Assembly (NCBI GenBank): GCA_946481275.1
Contig: CAMLMV010000031.1
Coordinates: 11,737 to 75,736, forward strand
DNA: 64,000 nucleotides
Reading direction: 5' to 3'
DNA from: an uncultured Massilia sp.
GTDB lineage: Bacteria; Pseudomonadota; Gammaproteobacteria; Burkholderiales; Burkholderiaceae
Position 1 is the first letter of the stretch. Each line of letters begins with the position of its first letter. The notes below the pieces were generated by a model, which was given only the letters and a program-made list of their open reading frames with translations, was not told the DNA's origin and searched no databases. A program made the position numbers and the translations under genes. Of this stretch, positions 8,683 to 17,952 are shown one piece after another.

Positions 8683-9077
8683 GTTTCGCGTGCGTCGAGC
8701 CCATCGCACCGATGGGCTCGACGGGCATCCCGTTCTCCCATCCGCTCCCGCCGCCGCAGCACCGCGCCACTTCGTGGTGCCACTTCCCTATCCAAATTAC
8801 GCCGTATCCCAATCAAAAGATTATCAAGGAAATATATTCGCGAATTAATTTCCCAATATTATCATTTATGGATTCCAAAAAGAATTCCCTATTGCCGGTT
8901 GAGCATGGTCAAATCTGTATCGATGGGTATCGAGATAATAAATAAACCTGCTCATCAAAATAACAAACAACAATTTATCCACGAATAAATAAAGAATAGT
9001 TCGCCTTCCCGGGACGCCACTGCCAGTTTCAAACTTTGGAAGTTTGCATTCATCAACTCACGCAATGCTTCAGAATC
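8683..9077. other. AT-rich intergenic leader of the exopolysaccharide operon
   Basis: There is no supported gene. From about 8790 to 9000 the sequence is clearly richer in A+T than its surroundings (runs such as AAATATATTCGCGAATTAATTT). It must hold the promoter of the 9078-20244 operon. A GATTATCA octamer at 8819-8826 recurs at 24028-24035 in the other cluster promoter region. No terminator for the DUF1460 gene is evident. Confidence 0.5.
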
Positions 9078-11096
9078 ATGGCCAAGCTCAACCTAGTATT
9101 CGTCCGTCGGTTTTGTTCCAGGATGGTGTCCCTGCATCGCACGACGAAAATCGCGCTGATGGTCACAGCCGATCTGATCGCACTGCCGTTTTGTTTCCTG
9201 GGCGCGATGCTCCTGCGCGGCGGCGACCTGAAACTCGCCTCCCATTTCGGGCCGAGCTCTTATGTCCTTGTCGCGATCGTCACGATTGCGGCGTTTTCCA
9301 TTTCGGATCTTTATCGCGCCGTAATTCGTTTCATCGACCAGCGTTTATTGAGCGCGACCGGCCTTGCCTTGGCGATCGCCGTTCTCTGCGCCTACACCAT
9401 CACGTTTTCGGTAAATGAAGCGAATTTTCCACGCAGTGCTTTGGCAATATATTGGTTTATCGCTTTTTCGTACGTCATTGCATCGCGCGTCGGCGTGCGC
9501 AATCTTCTGCGCAATCTGAACGGAAGCCAGCGCGGCTCTTCGGAAGTGGTTGCCATCTACGGCGCCGGCGAATCGGGGGCGCAGCTGGCGCAGACGATGC
9601 GCAACAGCGACGAATATCGTCCTGTCTGCTTTTTCGACGACAAACGCGCCCTCAGTGAGCGCACCATCGGCGGCCTGCGCGTGTTCCACACCGATCGCCT
9701 GGTGGAGACGGTGAATGCGATGGGCATCCGGTCGATCGTGATCGCCATCCCGGCCGTGCCCCCGGGACGCCTCCGTGACATCATGCAGCGCCTCGCCCAG
9801 GCCGGTATCAGCACCAAGATCCTGAGCCGTCTCGTCGATCTTGCAGACGACAAGGTCACGCCGCGCGAGAGCATCCGGGACCTGAAATTCGAAGACCTGC
9901 TCGGCCGAGCGCCCGTTCCACCGCGCCTCGACCTGTTCGCGCTCTGCGTACGCGCAAAAAACGTCATGGTCACGGGAGCCGGCGGCTCCATTGGCAGCGA
10001 ACTGTGCCGCCAGATCGCCACATTGAGGCCGGGCCGGCTGCATCTGCTCGACCACTCCGAATTTGCGCTGTACACAGTCCGCCAGGAGATGGCGAGCCGG
10101 TTTCCCGACGTCCCCGTGGAAGCGCACCTCGGCTCGGTCTGCAATGCCGATCTGATCGAACGCATCCTGCGCGAACATCGCGTCGACACCATCTATCACG
10201 CCGCCGCGTACAAACACGTTCCTCTCGTGGAAACGAATATCGTCGAAGGCCTGCGCAACAACGTGATGGGCGCCCAGGTGATCGCCACCCAGGCGGCAAG
10301 GCACGGCGTCGAAACCTGCGTGCTGATCTCGAGCGACAAGGCCGTGCGTCCGACGAACATCATGGGCGCCAGCAAGCGCATCGCGGAGCTCATCTTTCAG
10401 GCAGCGGCCGCGCGACCCGGCACCGACACGACGTTCTGCATGGTCCGCTTCGGGAACGTGCTTGGGTCGTCGGGTTCGGTGATTCCGCTGTTCCAGCGCC
10501 AGATCGCACGGGGCGGCCCGGTCACCATCACGCATCCCGACGTGTCGCGCTACTTCATGCTGATTCCCGAAGCGGCCCAACTGGTGATCCAGGCAGGGGC
10601 GATGGCAAAGGGCGGTGACGTGTTCGTGCTCGACATGGGCGAACCCGTACGTATCGTGGACCTTGCACGCACGCTGGTCGCGTTGTCCGGCCTGACCGAG
10701 AAATCACCGCAGAATCCGGGCGGGGATATCGAGATCCGCTATGTGGGCCTCTTCCCGGGCGAGAAACTGCACGAGGAATTGCTGACCGACGGCGTCGTCT
10801 TCCCGAGCGAACACCCGCGCATCATGCGCATGAAAGAGAACGCGTTGCGGCCGAGCGTGCTGGACACGTTCATCACCTGCCTGATGATGGCCTGCGACAC
10901 GCATGAGCGCGGCCTGATCGAAGGCATGGTCAAGGCCATCGTCACCGAGTACAACCCCGGCCGGCACGCCGAAGGGCCCGCACCGACCCCGGCATCGACC
11001 CCAGCTTCGGCCCCGGCCGTGGCGACGCCGGCACCCATCACTGCGCCCCAGGAACGCCTGGCCCTGATCAAGAAATTCGTGCCGTTCCGGATATAG
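9078..11096 (+). CDS. CapD/WbpM-type nucleotide-sugar 4,6-dehydratase (membrane)
   Basis: This protein is about 672 aa. Four transmembrane segments in the first 140 residues are followed by two Rossmann folds: an inactive-type one (YGAGESGAQLAQTM) and the catalytic SDR domain (VTGAGGSIGSELCRQ). The family motif SSDKAVRPTNIMGASKR is present, in which the usual SDR tyrosine is replaced by Met (MxxxK), as in WbpM/FlaA1 enzymes. Likely reaction: UDP-GlcNAc to UDP-2-acetamido-2,6-dideoxy-4-keto-hexose, precursor of FucNAc, QuiNAc or QuiNAc4N. Start is uncertain (TTG at 9036, ATG at 9078 or 9123; none has a good ribosome site). The C-terminus carries a Pro/Ala-rich tail. It is first in the exopolysaccharide operon. 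Confidence 0.9.
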   Translation: MAKLNLVFVRRFCSRMVSLHRTTKIALMVTADLIALPFCFLGAMLLRGGDLKLASHFGPSSYVLVAIVTIAAFSISDLYRAVIRFIDQRLLSATGLALAIAVLCAYTITFSVNEANFPRSALAIYWFIAFSYVIASRVGVRNLLRNLNGSQRGSSEVVAIYGAGESGAQLAQTMRNSDEYRPVCFFDDKRALSERTIGGLRVFHTDRLVETVNAMGIRSIVIAIPAVPPGRLRDIMQRLAQAGISTKILSRLVDLADDKVTPRESIRDLKFEDLLGRAPVPPRLDLFALCVRAKNVMVTGAGGSIGSELCRQIATLRPGRLHLLDHSEFALYTVRQEMASRFPDVPVEAHLGSVCNADLIERILREHRVDTIYHAAAYKHVPLVETNIVEGLRNNVMGAQVIATQAARHGVETCVLISSDKAVRPTNIMGASKRIAELIFQAAAARPGTDTTFCMVRFGNVLGSSGSVIPLFQRQIARGGPVTITHPDVSRYFMLIPEAAQLVIQAGAMAKGGDVFVLDMGEPVRIVDLARTLVALSGLTEKSPQNPGGDIEIRYVGLFPGEKLHEELLTDGVVFPSEHPRIMRMKENALRPSVLDTFITCLMMACDTHERGLIEGMVKAIVTEYNPGRHAEGPAPTPASTPASAPAVATPAPITAPQERLALIKKFVPFRI

Positions 11097-11159
11097 ACAC
11101 CGAGACCGGAACGCCCCTTGAAGCACCCCTTTCATCCAACCAGTCTGGCGAGGACCCAC

Positions 11160-12488
11160 ATGCGCGACGAAAGCAAACCGGCTTATCTCGAACAGCTCAC
11201 TGCCCGTCTGAGTGAGCGCACTGCCCTCATCGGCATCATCGGCCTGGGCTACGTGGGCCTGCCGCTGACGCTACGCTATGCCGAAGCCGGCTTCCGCGTG
11301 CTCGGCATCGACATCGACGGCAGCAAGGTCGAACGTCTCAACCGGGGTGAAAGCTACATCAACCACATCCCCGCCGCCGACATCGCGCATGCGCGCAGCC
11401 AGGGCTTCGAAGCGACCACCGATTTCACGCGCGCGGGCGAGCCGGACGCCCTGATCATCTGCGTGCCGACGCCGCTCAACCCGTACCGCGAACCCGACCT
11501 GTCCTTCGTCCTGGACACGACGGACGCCCTGCTGCCCTTCCTGCGGCCCGGCCAGCTCCTGTCATTGGAAAGCACGACGTACCCCGGTACCACCGACGAG
11601 GAACTCAAGCCACGCCTCGAATCGCGCAGCTTCGTGATCGGACGCGACATCTTTCTCGTGTTCTCGCCCGAACGTGAAGACCCGGGCAATCCCCACTTCC
11701 ACACCCGTACGATACCCAAGGTCTGCGGCGGCGTGACGCCGGCCTGCCTGGAAGCGGGGATCGCACTGTACAGCGCGGCCATCGACCGCGTCGTCCCGGT
11801 CAGCTCGACCCGCGCGGCGGAGCTGACCAAGCTGCTGGAGAACATCCACCGGGCCGTCAACATCGGCCTCGTCAACGAAATGAAAATCATCGCCGACCGC
11901 ATGGAGATCGACATCCACGAAGTCATCCGCGCGGCCGCCACGAAACCCTTCGGCTTCACCCCCTATTACCCCGGCCCCGGTCTCGGTGGCCACTGCATCC
12001 CGATCGACCCGTTCTACCTGACGTGGAAAGCACGCGAGTACGGGCTGCACACCCGCTTCATCGAGCTCGCCGGGGAAATCAACAGTGACATGCCCCACTG
12101 GGTCGTCAGCAAGCTCATGGACGCGCTCAACCGGCGCGGGAAAGCCGTGATGGGAAGCCGCGTGCTGGTGCTGGGCATCGCCTACAAAAAAGACGTCGAG
12201 GACATGCGTGAATCGCCTTCGGTCGAACTGATGGAACTCCTGCGCGACAAAGGGGCCGTTGTCGATTACACCGATCCGCATGTGCCCGTTTTCCCACGCA
12301 TGCGCGAACACCACTTCGACCTGAAAAGCGTCGAACTCACCCCGCAGCGCATCGCTTCCTACGACGTCGTCCTCCTGGCCACGGCGCACTCCGCCTTCGA
12401 CTACGACCTCGTACGGCAGTACGCCAGTCTCATCGTCGACACGCGCGGCGTCTATCTCACCGCGCTGCCCAACGTCGTGAAAGCCTGA
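11160..12488 (+). CDS. wbpA: UDP-N-acetylglucosamine 6-dehydrogenase (WbpA type)
   Basis: 442 aa, UDP-glucose/GDP-mannose dehydrogenase family. NAD-binding [13 protein letters not shown] lies near residue 25, the central-domain [16 protein letters not shown] near 225, and catalytic Cys279 in [12 protein letters not shown]. The [22 protein letters not shown] pattern and length fit the UDP-GlcNAc/ManNAc dehydrogenase branch. It oxidises C6 to give UDP-GlcNAcA, the first step towards UDP-GlcNAc3NAcA. ATG at 11160 is preferred over an upstream TTG because GAGGA precedes it. It is followed by the WbpB, D, E homologues with gaps of 2-30 bases, which fixes the pathway. Confidence 0.9.
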   Translation: MRDESKPAYLEQLTARLSERTALIGIIGLGYVGLPLTLRYAEAGFRVLGIDIDGSKVERLNRGESYINHIPAADIAHARSQGFEATTDFTRAGEPDALIICVPTPLNPYREPDLSFVLDTTDALLPFLRPGQLLSLESTTYPGTTDEELKPRLESRSFVIGRDIFLVFSPEREDPGNPHFHTRTIPKVCGGVTPACLEAGIALYSAAIDRVVPVSSTRAAELTKLLENIHRAVNIGLVNEMKIIADRMEIDIHEVIRAAATKPFGFTPYYPGPGLGGHCIPIDPFYLTWKAREYGLHTRFIELAGEINSDMPHWVVSKLMDALNRRGKAVMGSRVLVLGIAYKKDVEDMRESPSVELMELLRDKGAVVDYTDPHVPVFPRMREHHFDLKSVELTPQRIASYDVVLLATAHSAFDYDLVRQYASLIVDTRGVYLTALPNVVKA

Positions 12489-12496
12489 GGACCGCC

Positions 12497-13561
12497 ATGA
12501 TGCGCCACTATCCTGCCCCCATCCAGGACCGCAAGATCCGCTTCGCGCTGGTCGGCTGCGGCCGCATCGCCAACAATCACTTCGAGGCCCTGCGCAAGCA
12601 CCAGGACCGCGCCGAGCTGGTCGGCGTCTGCGACGTCGACCCGCGTGCGCTCGACCGCGCGGCCGGCCTGACCGGCGCCGAAGGCTACACCAGCCTCCAG
12701 GAGATGCTGCGCCGCGTCGACGCCGACATCGTCGTCGTCACCACGCCTTCCGGCCTGCACCCCGAGCAGGCTATCCAGATCGCCGCCAGCGGCCGCCACG
12801 TGATGACCGAAAAACCGATGGCGACCCGGTGGGAGGATGGCAAGCGCATGGTGGCCGCAGCGGACGCCGCCGGGGTACGCCTGTTCGTGGTCAAGCAGAA
12901 CCGCCGCAACGCCACCCTGCAGCTGCTCAAGCAGGCGGTCGACAAGCAGCGCTTCGGCCGCATCTACATGGTCAACCTGAACGTGTTCTGGACCCGCCCG
13001 CCCGAGTACTACCACAGCGCCAAATGGCGCGGGACCTGGGAATTCGACGGCGGCGCCTTCATGAACCAGGCCAGCCACTACGTCGACCTGATCGACTGGA
13101 TCGTGGGTCCGGTCGAAAGCCTGCAGGCCTATACCGCCACGCTGGCCCGCGACATCGAGGTCGAGGACACCGGGGTGCTCAGCCTGCGCTGGCGCAACGG
13201 CGCGCTGGGGTCGATGAACGTCACCATGCTGACCTACCCGCGCAACCTGGAAGGGTCGATCACGATCCTCGGCGAGCGCGGCACGGTGCGCATCGGCGGC
13301 GTGGCCGTGAACGAGATTCAGCAATGGGAGTTCGCCACGCCCGATCCGGACGACGACAGGGTCCGCGACGCGAGCTATGAAACCACCTCCGTCTACGGCT
13401 TCGGCCACCCGCTGTACTACGACAACGTGATCAAGGTGCTGCGCGGCGAGGCGGAGCCCGAGACCGACGGACGCGAAGGCCTGAAATCCCTCGAAGTGCT
13501 GATCGCCGCCTACAAGTCGGCGCGCGACGGCAAGCGTGTGGCCCTGCCGCTGGAGTACTGA
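12497..13561 (+). CDS. wbpB: UDP-GlcNAcA 3-dehydrogenase, Gfo/Idh/MocA family (WbpB type)
   Basis: A 354-aa oxidoreductase with N-terminal Rossmann motif [17 protein letters not shown], the conserved [11 protein letters not shown] (Lys of the EKP motif) and a C-terminal alpha/beta domain with [17 protein letters not shown]. WbpB/WlbA enzymes oxidise C3 of UDP-GlcNAcA to the 3-keto sugar and regenerate NAD with 2-oxoglutarate. It stands between the WbpA-like gene (8-base gap) and the WbpD-like gene (2-base gap). The assignment within the large Gfo/Idh family rests mainly on this context. Confidence 0.88.
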   Translation: MMRHYPAPIQDRKIRFALVGCGRIANNHFEALRKHQDRAELVGVCDVDPRALDRAAGLTGAEGYTSLQEMLRRVDADIVVVTTPSGLHPEQAIQIAASGRHVMTEKPMATRWEDGKRMVAAADAAGVRLFVVKQNRRNATLQLLKQAVDKQRFGRIYMVNLNVFWTRPPEYYHSAKWRGTWEFDGGAFMNQASHYVDLIDWIVGPVESLQAYTATLARDIEVEDTGVLSLRWRNGALGSMNVTMLTYPRNLEGSITILGERGTVRIGGVAVNEIQQWEFATPDPDDDRVRDASYETTSVYGFGHPLYYDNVIKVLRGEAEPETDGREGLKSLEVLIAAYKSARDGKRVALPLEY

Positions 13562-13563
13562 TC

Positions 13564-14172
13564 ATGAACGCTCCCATCGACAGCAGGGACATCCATCCGA
13601 GCGCGATCGTCGACGACGGCGCCGTGCTCGGTCCCGGCACCCGCGTCTGGCACTTCTCGCATGTCTGCGGCGGCGCCCGCATCGGCGGCGGCTGCTCGCT
13701 TGGCCAGAACGTATTTGTCGGCAACGACGTCGTCATCGGCGACCGCGTCAAGATCCAGAACAACGTCTCCGTCTACGACGCCGTGACGCTCGAGGACGAC
13801 GTGTTCTGCGGCCCGAGCATGGTGTTCACGAACGTCTACAACCCGCGTTCCGGCATCGTCCGCAAGGATCAATACCGGCGCACCCTGGTCCGGCGCGGCG
13901 CCAGCATCGGCGCCAACGCCACCATCGTCTGCGGGGTGACGATCGGTTCCTACGCCTTCATCGGCGCCGGCGCCGTGGTCAAGCACGACGTGCCCGACTT
14001 CGCGCTGATGGCCGGAGTGCCGGCGCGCCAGGTCGGCTGGATCAGCCGTTTCGGCGAACGCCTGCCGCTGCCCCCGGCGGGCAACGGCGAGGCGGCCTGC
14101 CCGCACACCGGCGAATCGTACGTCCTTGTCGGCGGCATCTGCAGCCTCGTTTCCGCCCCCTCCCGTCCCTGA
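13564..14172 (+). CDS. wbpD: UDP-GlcNAc3NA N-acetyltransferase, left-handed beta-helix (WbpD type)
   Basis: This 202-aa protein is of hexapeptide-repeat type. Repeating I/V-G-x-x-x motifs run from residue 25 to 150 ([60 protein letters not shown]). FTNVYNP and [19 protein letters not shown] are typical of WbpD/WlbB acetyltransferases. It acetylates the 3-amino group made by the aminotransferase encoded next, giving UDP-GlcNAc(3NAc)A. It begins 2 bases after the WbpB-like stop. Confidence 0.88.
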   Translation: MNAPIDSRDIHPSAIVDDGAVLGPGTRVWHFSHVCGGARIGGGCSLGQNVFVGNDVVIGDRVKIQNNVSVYDAVTLEDDVFCGPSMVFTNVYNPRSGIVRKDQYRRTLVRRGASIGANATIVCGVTIGSYAFIGAGAVVKHDVPDFALMAGVPARQVGWISRFGERLPLPPAGNGEAACPHTGESYVLVGGICSLVSAPSRP

Positions 14173-14202
14173 ACCGCCCGACCCGCGAACGGAACGACCA
14201 CC

Positions 14203-15339
14203 ATGGAATTCATCGACCTCAAGTCCCAATACCAGGCATCGCGCGACCTGATCAATGGCCGCATCCAGGCCGTCCTCGACCACGGCCAGTACATCATGGG
14301 CCCGGAGGTGGCCGAACTCGAGGAACGCCTGGCCCGGTACACGGGCGCCCGCCACTGCATCACCGTGGCCTCGGGCACGGAAGCGCTGCTGATTTCTCTG
14401 ATGGCGCTGGGCGTGGGCCGCGGCGACGAAGTGATCACCACGCCGTTCACCTTCATTGCCACCGCCGAGGCCATCGTGCTGCTCGGCGCGACGCCGGTGT
14501 TCGTCGACATCGATCCGGTCACCTGCAATATCGCGCCGGGGCTGATCGAAGAAAAGATCACGGGCCGCACCCGGGCCATCATCCCCGTGTCGTTGTACGG
14601 ACAGCCGGCCGACATGGACGAGATCAATGCGATTGCCCTGCGCCACGGCCTCACCGTCATCGAGGATGCCGCCCAGAGCTTCGGCGCCACCTACCGAGGC
14701 AGGCGGAGCTGCAACCTTTCCCGCATCGGCTGCACCAGCTTCTTTCCCAGCAAGCCACTCGGCTGCTACGGTGACGGGGGCGCGCTGTTCACCAGTGACG
14801 ACGCGCTGGCCAAGGCGATGCGCGAGATCCGCGTGCACGGCCAGTCGAAGCGCTACGTGCACACCCGCATCGGCGTCGGCGGCCGCATGGACACCCTGCA
14901 GTGCGCAATCCTGCTGGCCAAGCTGGAGCTGTTCGACTGGGAACTGCAGCAGCGCCAGCGCGCCGCCTCCGCCTACGACGCGCTGTTGCTCGGCAACGAC
15001 GCGCAGGTCCGTCCTGTCGGCCGGCAGGAGGACCGCACCAGCGTCCATGCCCAGTACACGGTGATCGTGGAGCAGCGCGACGCGCTGCAGGCGGCGCTGC
15101 ACCGGGCGGGGATTCCGACCGCCGTTCACTATCCGGTCCCCATCCACCGCCAGCCTGCCTATGCGGCGCTGAGCTCGGCCGACGTCTGTCCCGTATCCGT
15201 CGAGATGGCCGGCAAAGTGATGAGCCTGCCGATGGGGCCCTACCTGTCGACGTCGAGTGCGCAACAGGTTGCGACGGCACTGCTGAACGCGGCGGACGTC
15301 ACCCGGCGCCCCCCGGAACCCGTGACATTACCGGAGTAG
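14203..15339 (+). CDS. wbpE: DegT/DnrJ/EryC1 aminotransferase (WbpE type)
   Basis: This is a 378-aa PLP enzyme of the sugar aminotransferase fold. HCITVASGTEALLISLMALG binds phosphate, VIEDAAQSFGATYRG carries the cofactor Asp, and Lys184 in SFFPSKPLGCYGDGGA forms the Schiff base. GGRMDTLQCAILLAKL follows as in WbpE/WlbC. It transfers an amino group to C3 of the 3-keto UDP-GlcNAcA made by the WbpB homologue. The gap from the acetyltransferase gene is 30 bases. Confidence 0.9.
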   Translation: MEFIDLKSQYQASRDLINGRIQAVLDHGQYIMGPEVAELEERLARYTGARHCITVASGTEALLISLMALGVGRGDEVITTPFTFIATAEAIVLLGATPVFVDIDPVTCNIAPGLIEEKITGRTRAIIPVSLYGQPADMDEINAIALRHGLTVIEDAAQSFGATYRGRRSCNLSRIGCTSFFPSKPLGCYGDGGALFTSDDALAKAMREIRVHGQSKRYVHTRIGVGGRMDTLQCAILLAKLELFDWELQQRQRAASAYDALLLGNDAQVRPVGRQEDRTSVHAQYTVIVEQRDALQAALHRAGIPTAVHYPVPIHRQPAYAALSSADVCPVSVEMAGKVMSLPMGPYLSTSSAQQVATALLNAADVTRRPPEPVTLPE

Positions 15340-15365
15340 GCTGCGCACGCAAAGGATGCCCCGCA

Positions 15366-16496
15366 ATGTGCAGGATCGTTCATCTGACGTCTGCTCACCC
15401 TCGCAACGACACGCGCATCTTCATCAAGCAGTGTCGGACCCTGGCCGCGCACGGGTACAACGTGACACTGGTCGTTGCCGACGGCCTGGGCGACGAACAG
15501 CGGGATGGGGTGGCGATCACCGACGTCGGCTGCCTGGGCGGCCGCGTCGAACGCATCCTGAAGACCACGCGCCGCGTCGGCGACAAGGCGATCGCACTTG
15601 ATGCCGAGATCTATCAACTGCACGATCCCGAATTGCTCCCCGTCGGATTGCGGCTCAAGCGGTGCGGCAAGAAAGTCATCTTCGATTCGCATGAGGATGT
15701 TGCGCGCCAACTGCTGGGCAAACCGTACCTGGGGCCGCTATCGCGCAGGCTACTGTCCTCGGTGTATTCAGCCGTGGAGCGTTATGCCTGTTCCCGCTTC
15801 GACGGCATCATCACGGCCACCCCGTTCATTAGAGAGAATTTTCTCAAGATTCATCCCCGCACGGTCGACGTCAACAATTTCCCGATGGTGGGAGAACTCG
15901 ATGGCGGCGGCCCCTGGGAACACAAGCACGTCGAGGTCTGCTATGTCGGCGGTATCGGCAGTATCCGCGGTATCCGCGAGCTGGTCCATGCGGGCGAATT
16001 CCTGGCCTCGGCGGCGCGGGTGAACCTCGTCGGGACGTTTTCCGAACCCCTGGTCGAGGCTGAAATGAAGGCCAGTCCCGGGTGGCGCCGCGTGAATGCC
16101 CATGGGTTGCTCGACCGCGACGGTGTGCGCGAGGTGCTGGAGCGTTCCCTGGCCGGCATCGTGACCTTTCATCCGCTGCCGAACCACCTGGACTCCCACC
16201 CGACCAAGATGTTCGAGTACATGTCGTCCGGTATTCCGGTGATCGCCTCGAATTTCCCGCTCTGGCGCGACATCATCGAAGGCAATCAGTGCGGGATCTG
16301 CGTCGACCCACTCGATCCCAGGGCGATCGCGGCCGCGATCGATTACCTCGCTACCCATCCGCAGCCTGCGAAGGCAATGGGCGAAAACGGCCGCCGGGCC
16401 GTGCTGGAAAAATACAACTGGACTGTCCAGGCAAACAGGCTGGTCGACTTCTATGGAGCGATATCCCATGACAAGCAAGCTGTCGCAGCTGTTTAA
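15366..16496 (+). CDS. Glycosyltransferase, GT4-like
   Basis: 376 aa. N-terminal MCRIVHLTSAHPRNDTRIF and IYQLHDPELLPVGLRLK match GT-B glycosyltransferases. A GT4-type donor domain follows, with HPTKMFEYMSSGIPVIASNF and NGRRAVLEKYNW. It should add one sugar of the repeat unit to the undecaprenyl-linked intermediate at the inner membrane. ATG at 15366 has AAAGGA upstream. A longer frame reaching back into the aminotransferase gene is a shadow. Its 3' end overlaps the next gene by 29 bases. Donor and linkage cannot be read from sequence. Confidence 0.87.
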   Translation: MCRIVHLTSAHPRNDTRIFIKQCRTLAAHGYNVTLVVADGLGDEQRDGVAITDVGCLGGRVERILKTTRRVGDKAIALDAEIYQLHDPELLPVGLRLKRCGKKVIFDSHEDVARQLLGKPYLGPLSRRLLSSVYSAVERYACSRFDGIITATPFIRENFLKIHPRTVDVNNFPMVGELDGGGPWEHKHVEVCYVGGIGSIRGIRELVHAGEFLASAARVNLVGTFSEPLVEAEMKASPGWRRVNAHGLLDRDGVREVLERSLAGIVTFHPLPNHLDSHPTKMFEYMSSGIPVIASNFPLWRDIIEGNQCGICVDPLDPRAIAAAIDYLATHPQPAKAMGENGRRAVLEKYNWTVQANRLVDFYGAISHDKQAVAAV

Positions 16497-17163
16497 TCTG
16501 GCCCTCGACATCAGCAAGCTTCCGGTTGCACGCCTCGAATTCCGGCTGGACCTGAATCCGGATGCGGTGCGGCGCATGCACGCCCATTTCACCAAGCCTC
16601 ACCCGAAGTACAAGATCTTCCAGAACAAATCGTTAGGCGCGGCACTCATCGACCTGAATCGCTTTGCCGACCCCGATGCCTATATGGCGAACGTAAAGGG
16701 CCGCAACTCGGCGGGATTCCATGCCAGGAAAGCCAGGTCGCGCGGCTATAGGGTCGTCGAGATCGACAAGAACAATTTCGTGGAGGACATCCATGAGATC
16801 AATACCTCACTCGATCTGCGCCAGGGCCGGCCAATGGCCGAGGCATACCGGCAAAAACAGACGCAGTTCCATCCGGAGAAGAACTACGAATATTTCGGCG
16901 TCTTGAACGCCGCCGGAAAACTGACCGCCTACGGCGATGTCGGGCTTTTCGGGAATTTTGTCGCCTTCGACCGCCTGCTCGGCCTGCGCAACAATGACGG
17001 CGCCATGCACCTGATGGTGACGGAGATTATCTGCCGGATGATCGAAAGTCATGCCTACGGCTACCTCATGTATGACACGTTCTTCGGTGCCAGTCCCGGG
17101 CTCAGGGCCTTCAAGACGATGCTCGGATTCGAACCTTATCGCGCAAGATATTCACTCCAATGA
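16468..17163 (+). CDS. GNAT/FemAB-like acyltransferase, putative
   Basis: This 231-aa protein has no exact family that I recognise. ATG at 16468 is used (GGAGCG upstream); one 5 codons earlier is possible. The middle (RNSAGFHARKARSRGYRVVEI, then DLRQGRPMAEAYRQKQ) and the C-terminal GASPGLRAFKTMLGFEPYRA resemble acyl-CoA N-acyltransferase folds, where the last segment is the beta6-alpha4 region (KTMLGFEP). It overlaps the glycosyltransferase by 29 bases and is joined to the deacetylase by an ATGA overlap. A role in swapping an acyl group on an amino sugar fits this pairing but is inference. Confidence 0.55.
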   Translation: MTSKLSQLFNLALDISKLPVARLEFRLDLNPDAVRRMHAHFTKPHPKYKIFQNKSLGAALIDLNRFADPDAYMANVKGRNSAGFHARKARSRGYRVVEIDKNNFVEDIHEINTSLDLRQGRPMAEAYRQKQTQFHPEKNYEYFGVLNAAGKLTAYGDVGLFGNFVAFDRLLGLRNNDGAMHLMVTEIICRMIESHAYGYLMYDTFFGASPGLRAFKTMLGFEPYRARYSLQ

Positions 17164-17939
17164 CTCCATTACTTAGGCGCATTTATAGCGATTATGGGAT
17201 GCCGTCGCGCCTGCGTACGCACGAAAAACTGATTTGTGCCGCCATGGACGCCGGCTACACCCAGACTTCGGTCCGGGATTTCTTCGACCGCGTACGAACT
17301 GGCCAGTCGGCAACCGGGGCATTCATCGTGCACCGGCATGACATCGATACGGACCTGCGCACGACCAGGAAACTGTTCGAGATGGAAAAAAAGTATGGCG
17401 TCAAGGCGAGCTATTACTTCAGGCTGTCTACGCTTGACTTCGGCCTGATGCGCGAAATTGAAGACTATGGCAGCGAGGCCAGCTACCACTACGAAGAAGT
17501 GGCCTCTTTCGCCAAAAAGAACAAGATCAAGGATCCGGCCCTCGTGCGGAACTGCCTTCCCGAGATCAGGAATGTCTTTCGCAAAAACTTCCGGTGGTTC
17601 GAGCAGCAACTCGGAAAAAAACTCCGCACAGTGGCCGGCCATGGGGACTTCGCGAACCGCCGCCTCAAGGTGAACAATACGGAGATCCTCGCGGACCAGC
17701 GGTTGCGCGAAGAATGCGGCATCGAGTGCGAGGCCTACGACCGCGGCCTGCTCGACCACATCGACATGTACATCGTGGATCGGCCGCCTCCTCAATATTA
17801 CTGGCCGACCTCTCCCCTGAACGTCGTTTCCGTACACCGGAACATTTGTCTCGTAACCCACCCGCGACAGTTTGAAACGAACTGGAAGGAAAACACCAAG
17901 GACAATCTTTTCCGCTTTTATGAAGCGGTGACCTGGTAG
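17160..17939 (+). CDS. NodB-like polysaccharide deacetylase family protein
   Basis: This 259-aa protein has a core FIVHRHDIDTDL (His58, His60, Asp61, Asp63) that resembles the metal/catalytic Asp motif of CE4-like deacetylases. It is followed by a KKYGVKASYYFR segment typical of the family, and a later AGHGDFANRRL contains a likely metal His. ATG overlaps the upstream stop as ATGA, so translation is coupled to the GNAT-like protein. It is shorter and more divergent than classical NodB, and carries no signal peptide, so it may act on a cytosolic sugar intermediate. That would need testing; it could also have lost catalysis. Confidence 0.68.
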   Translation: MTPLLRRIYSDYGMPSRLRTHEKLICAAMDAGYTQTSVRDFFDRVRTGQSATGAFIVHRHDIDTDLRTTRKLFEMEKKYGVKASYYFRLSTLDFGLMREIEDYGSEASYHYEEVASFAKKNKIKDPALVRNCLPEIRNVFRKNFRWFEQQLGKKLRTVAGHGDFANRRLKVNNTEILADQRLREECGIECEAYDRGLLDHIDMYIVDRPPPQYYWPTSPLNVVSVHRNICLVTHPRQFETNWKENTKDNLFRFYEAVTW

Positions 17940-17952
17940 GCAAAGAAAACTC

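Noticed and set aside
9036..9077. TTG start for the CapD-like protein 14 codons upstream
   Set aside because: It adds residues without similarity to the family and no better ribosome site; kept only as an alternative.
13510..15264. 584-codon minus-strand open frame opposite WbpD and WbpE genes
   Set aside because: Antisense shadow rich in Ala/Asp/Gly/Val; the plus-strand genes are clear family members.
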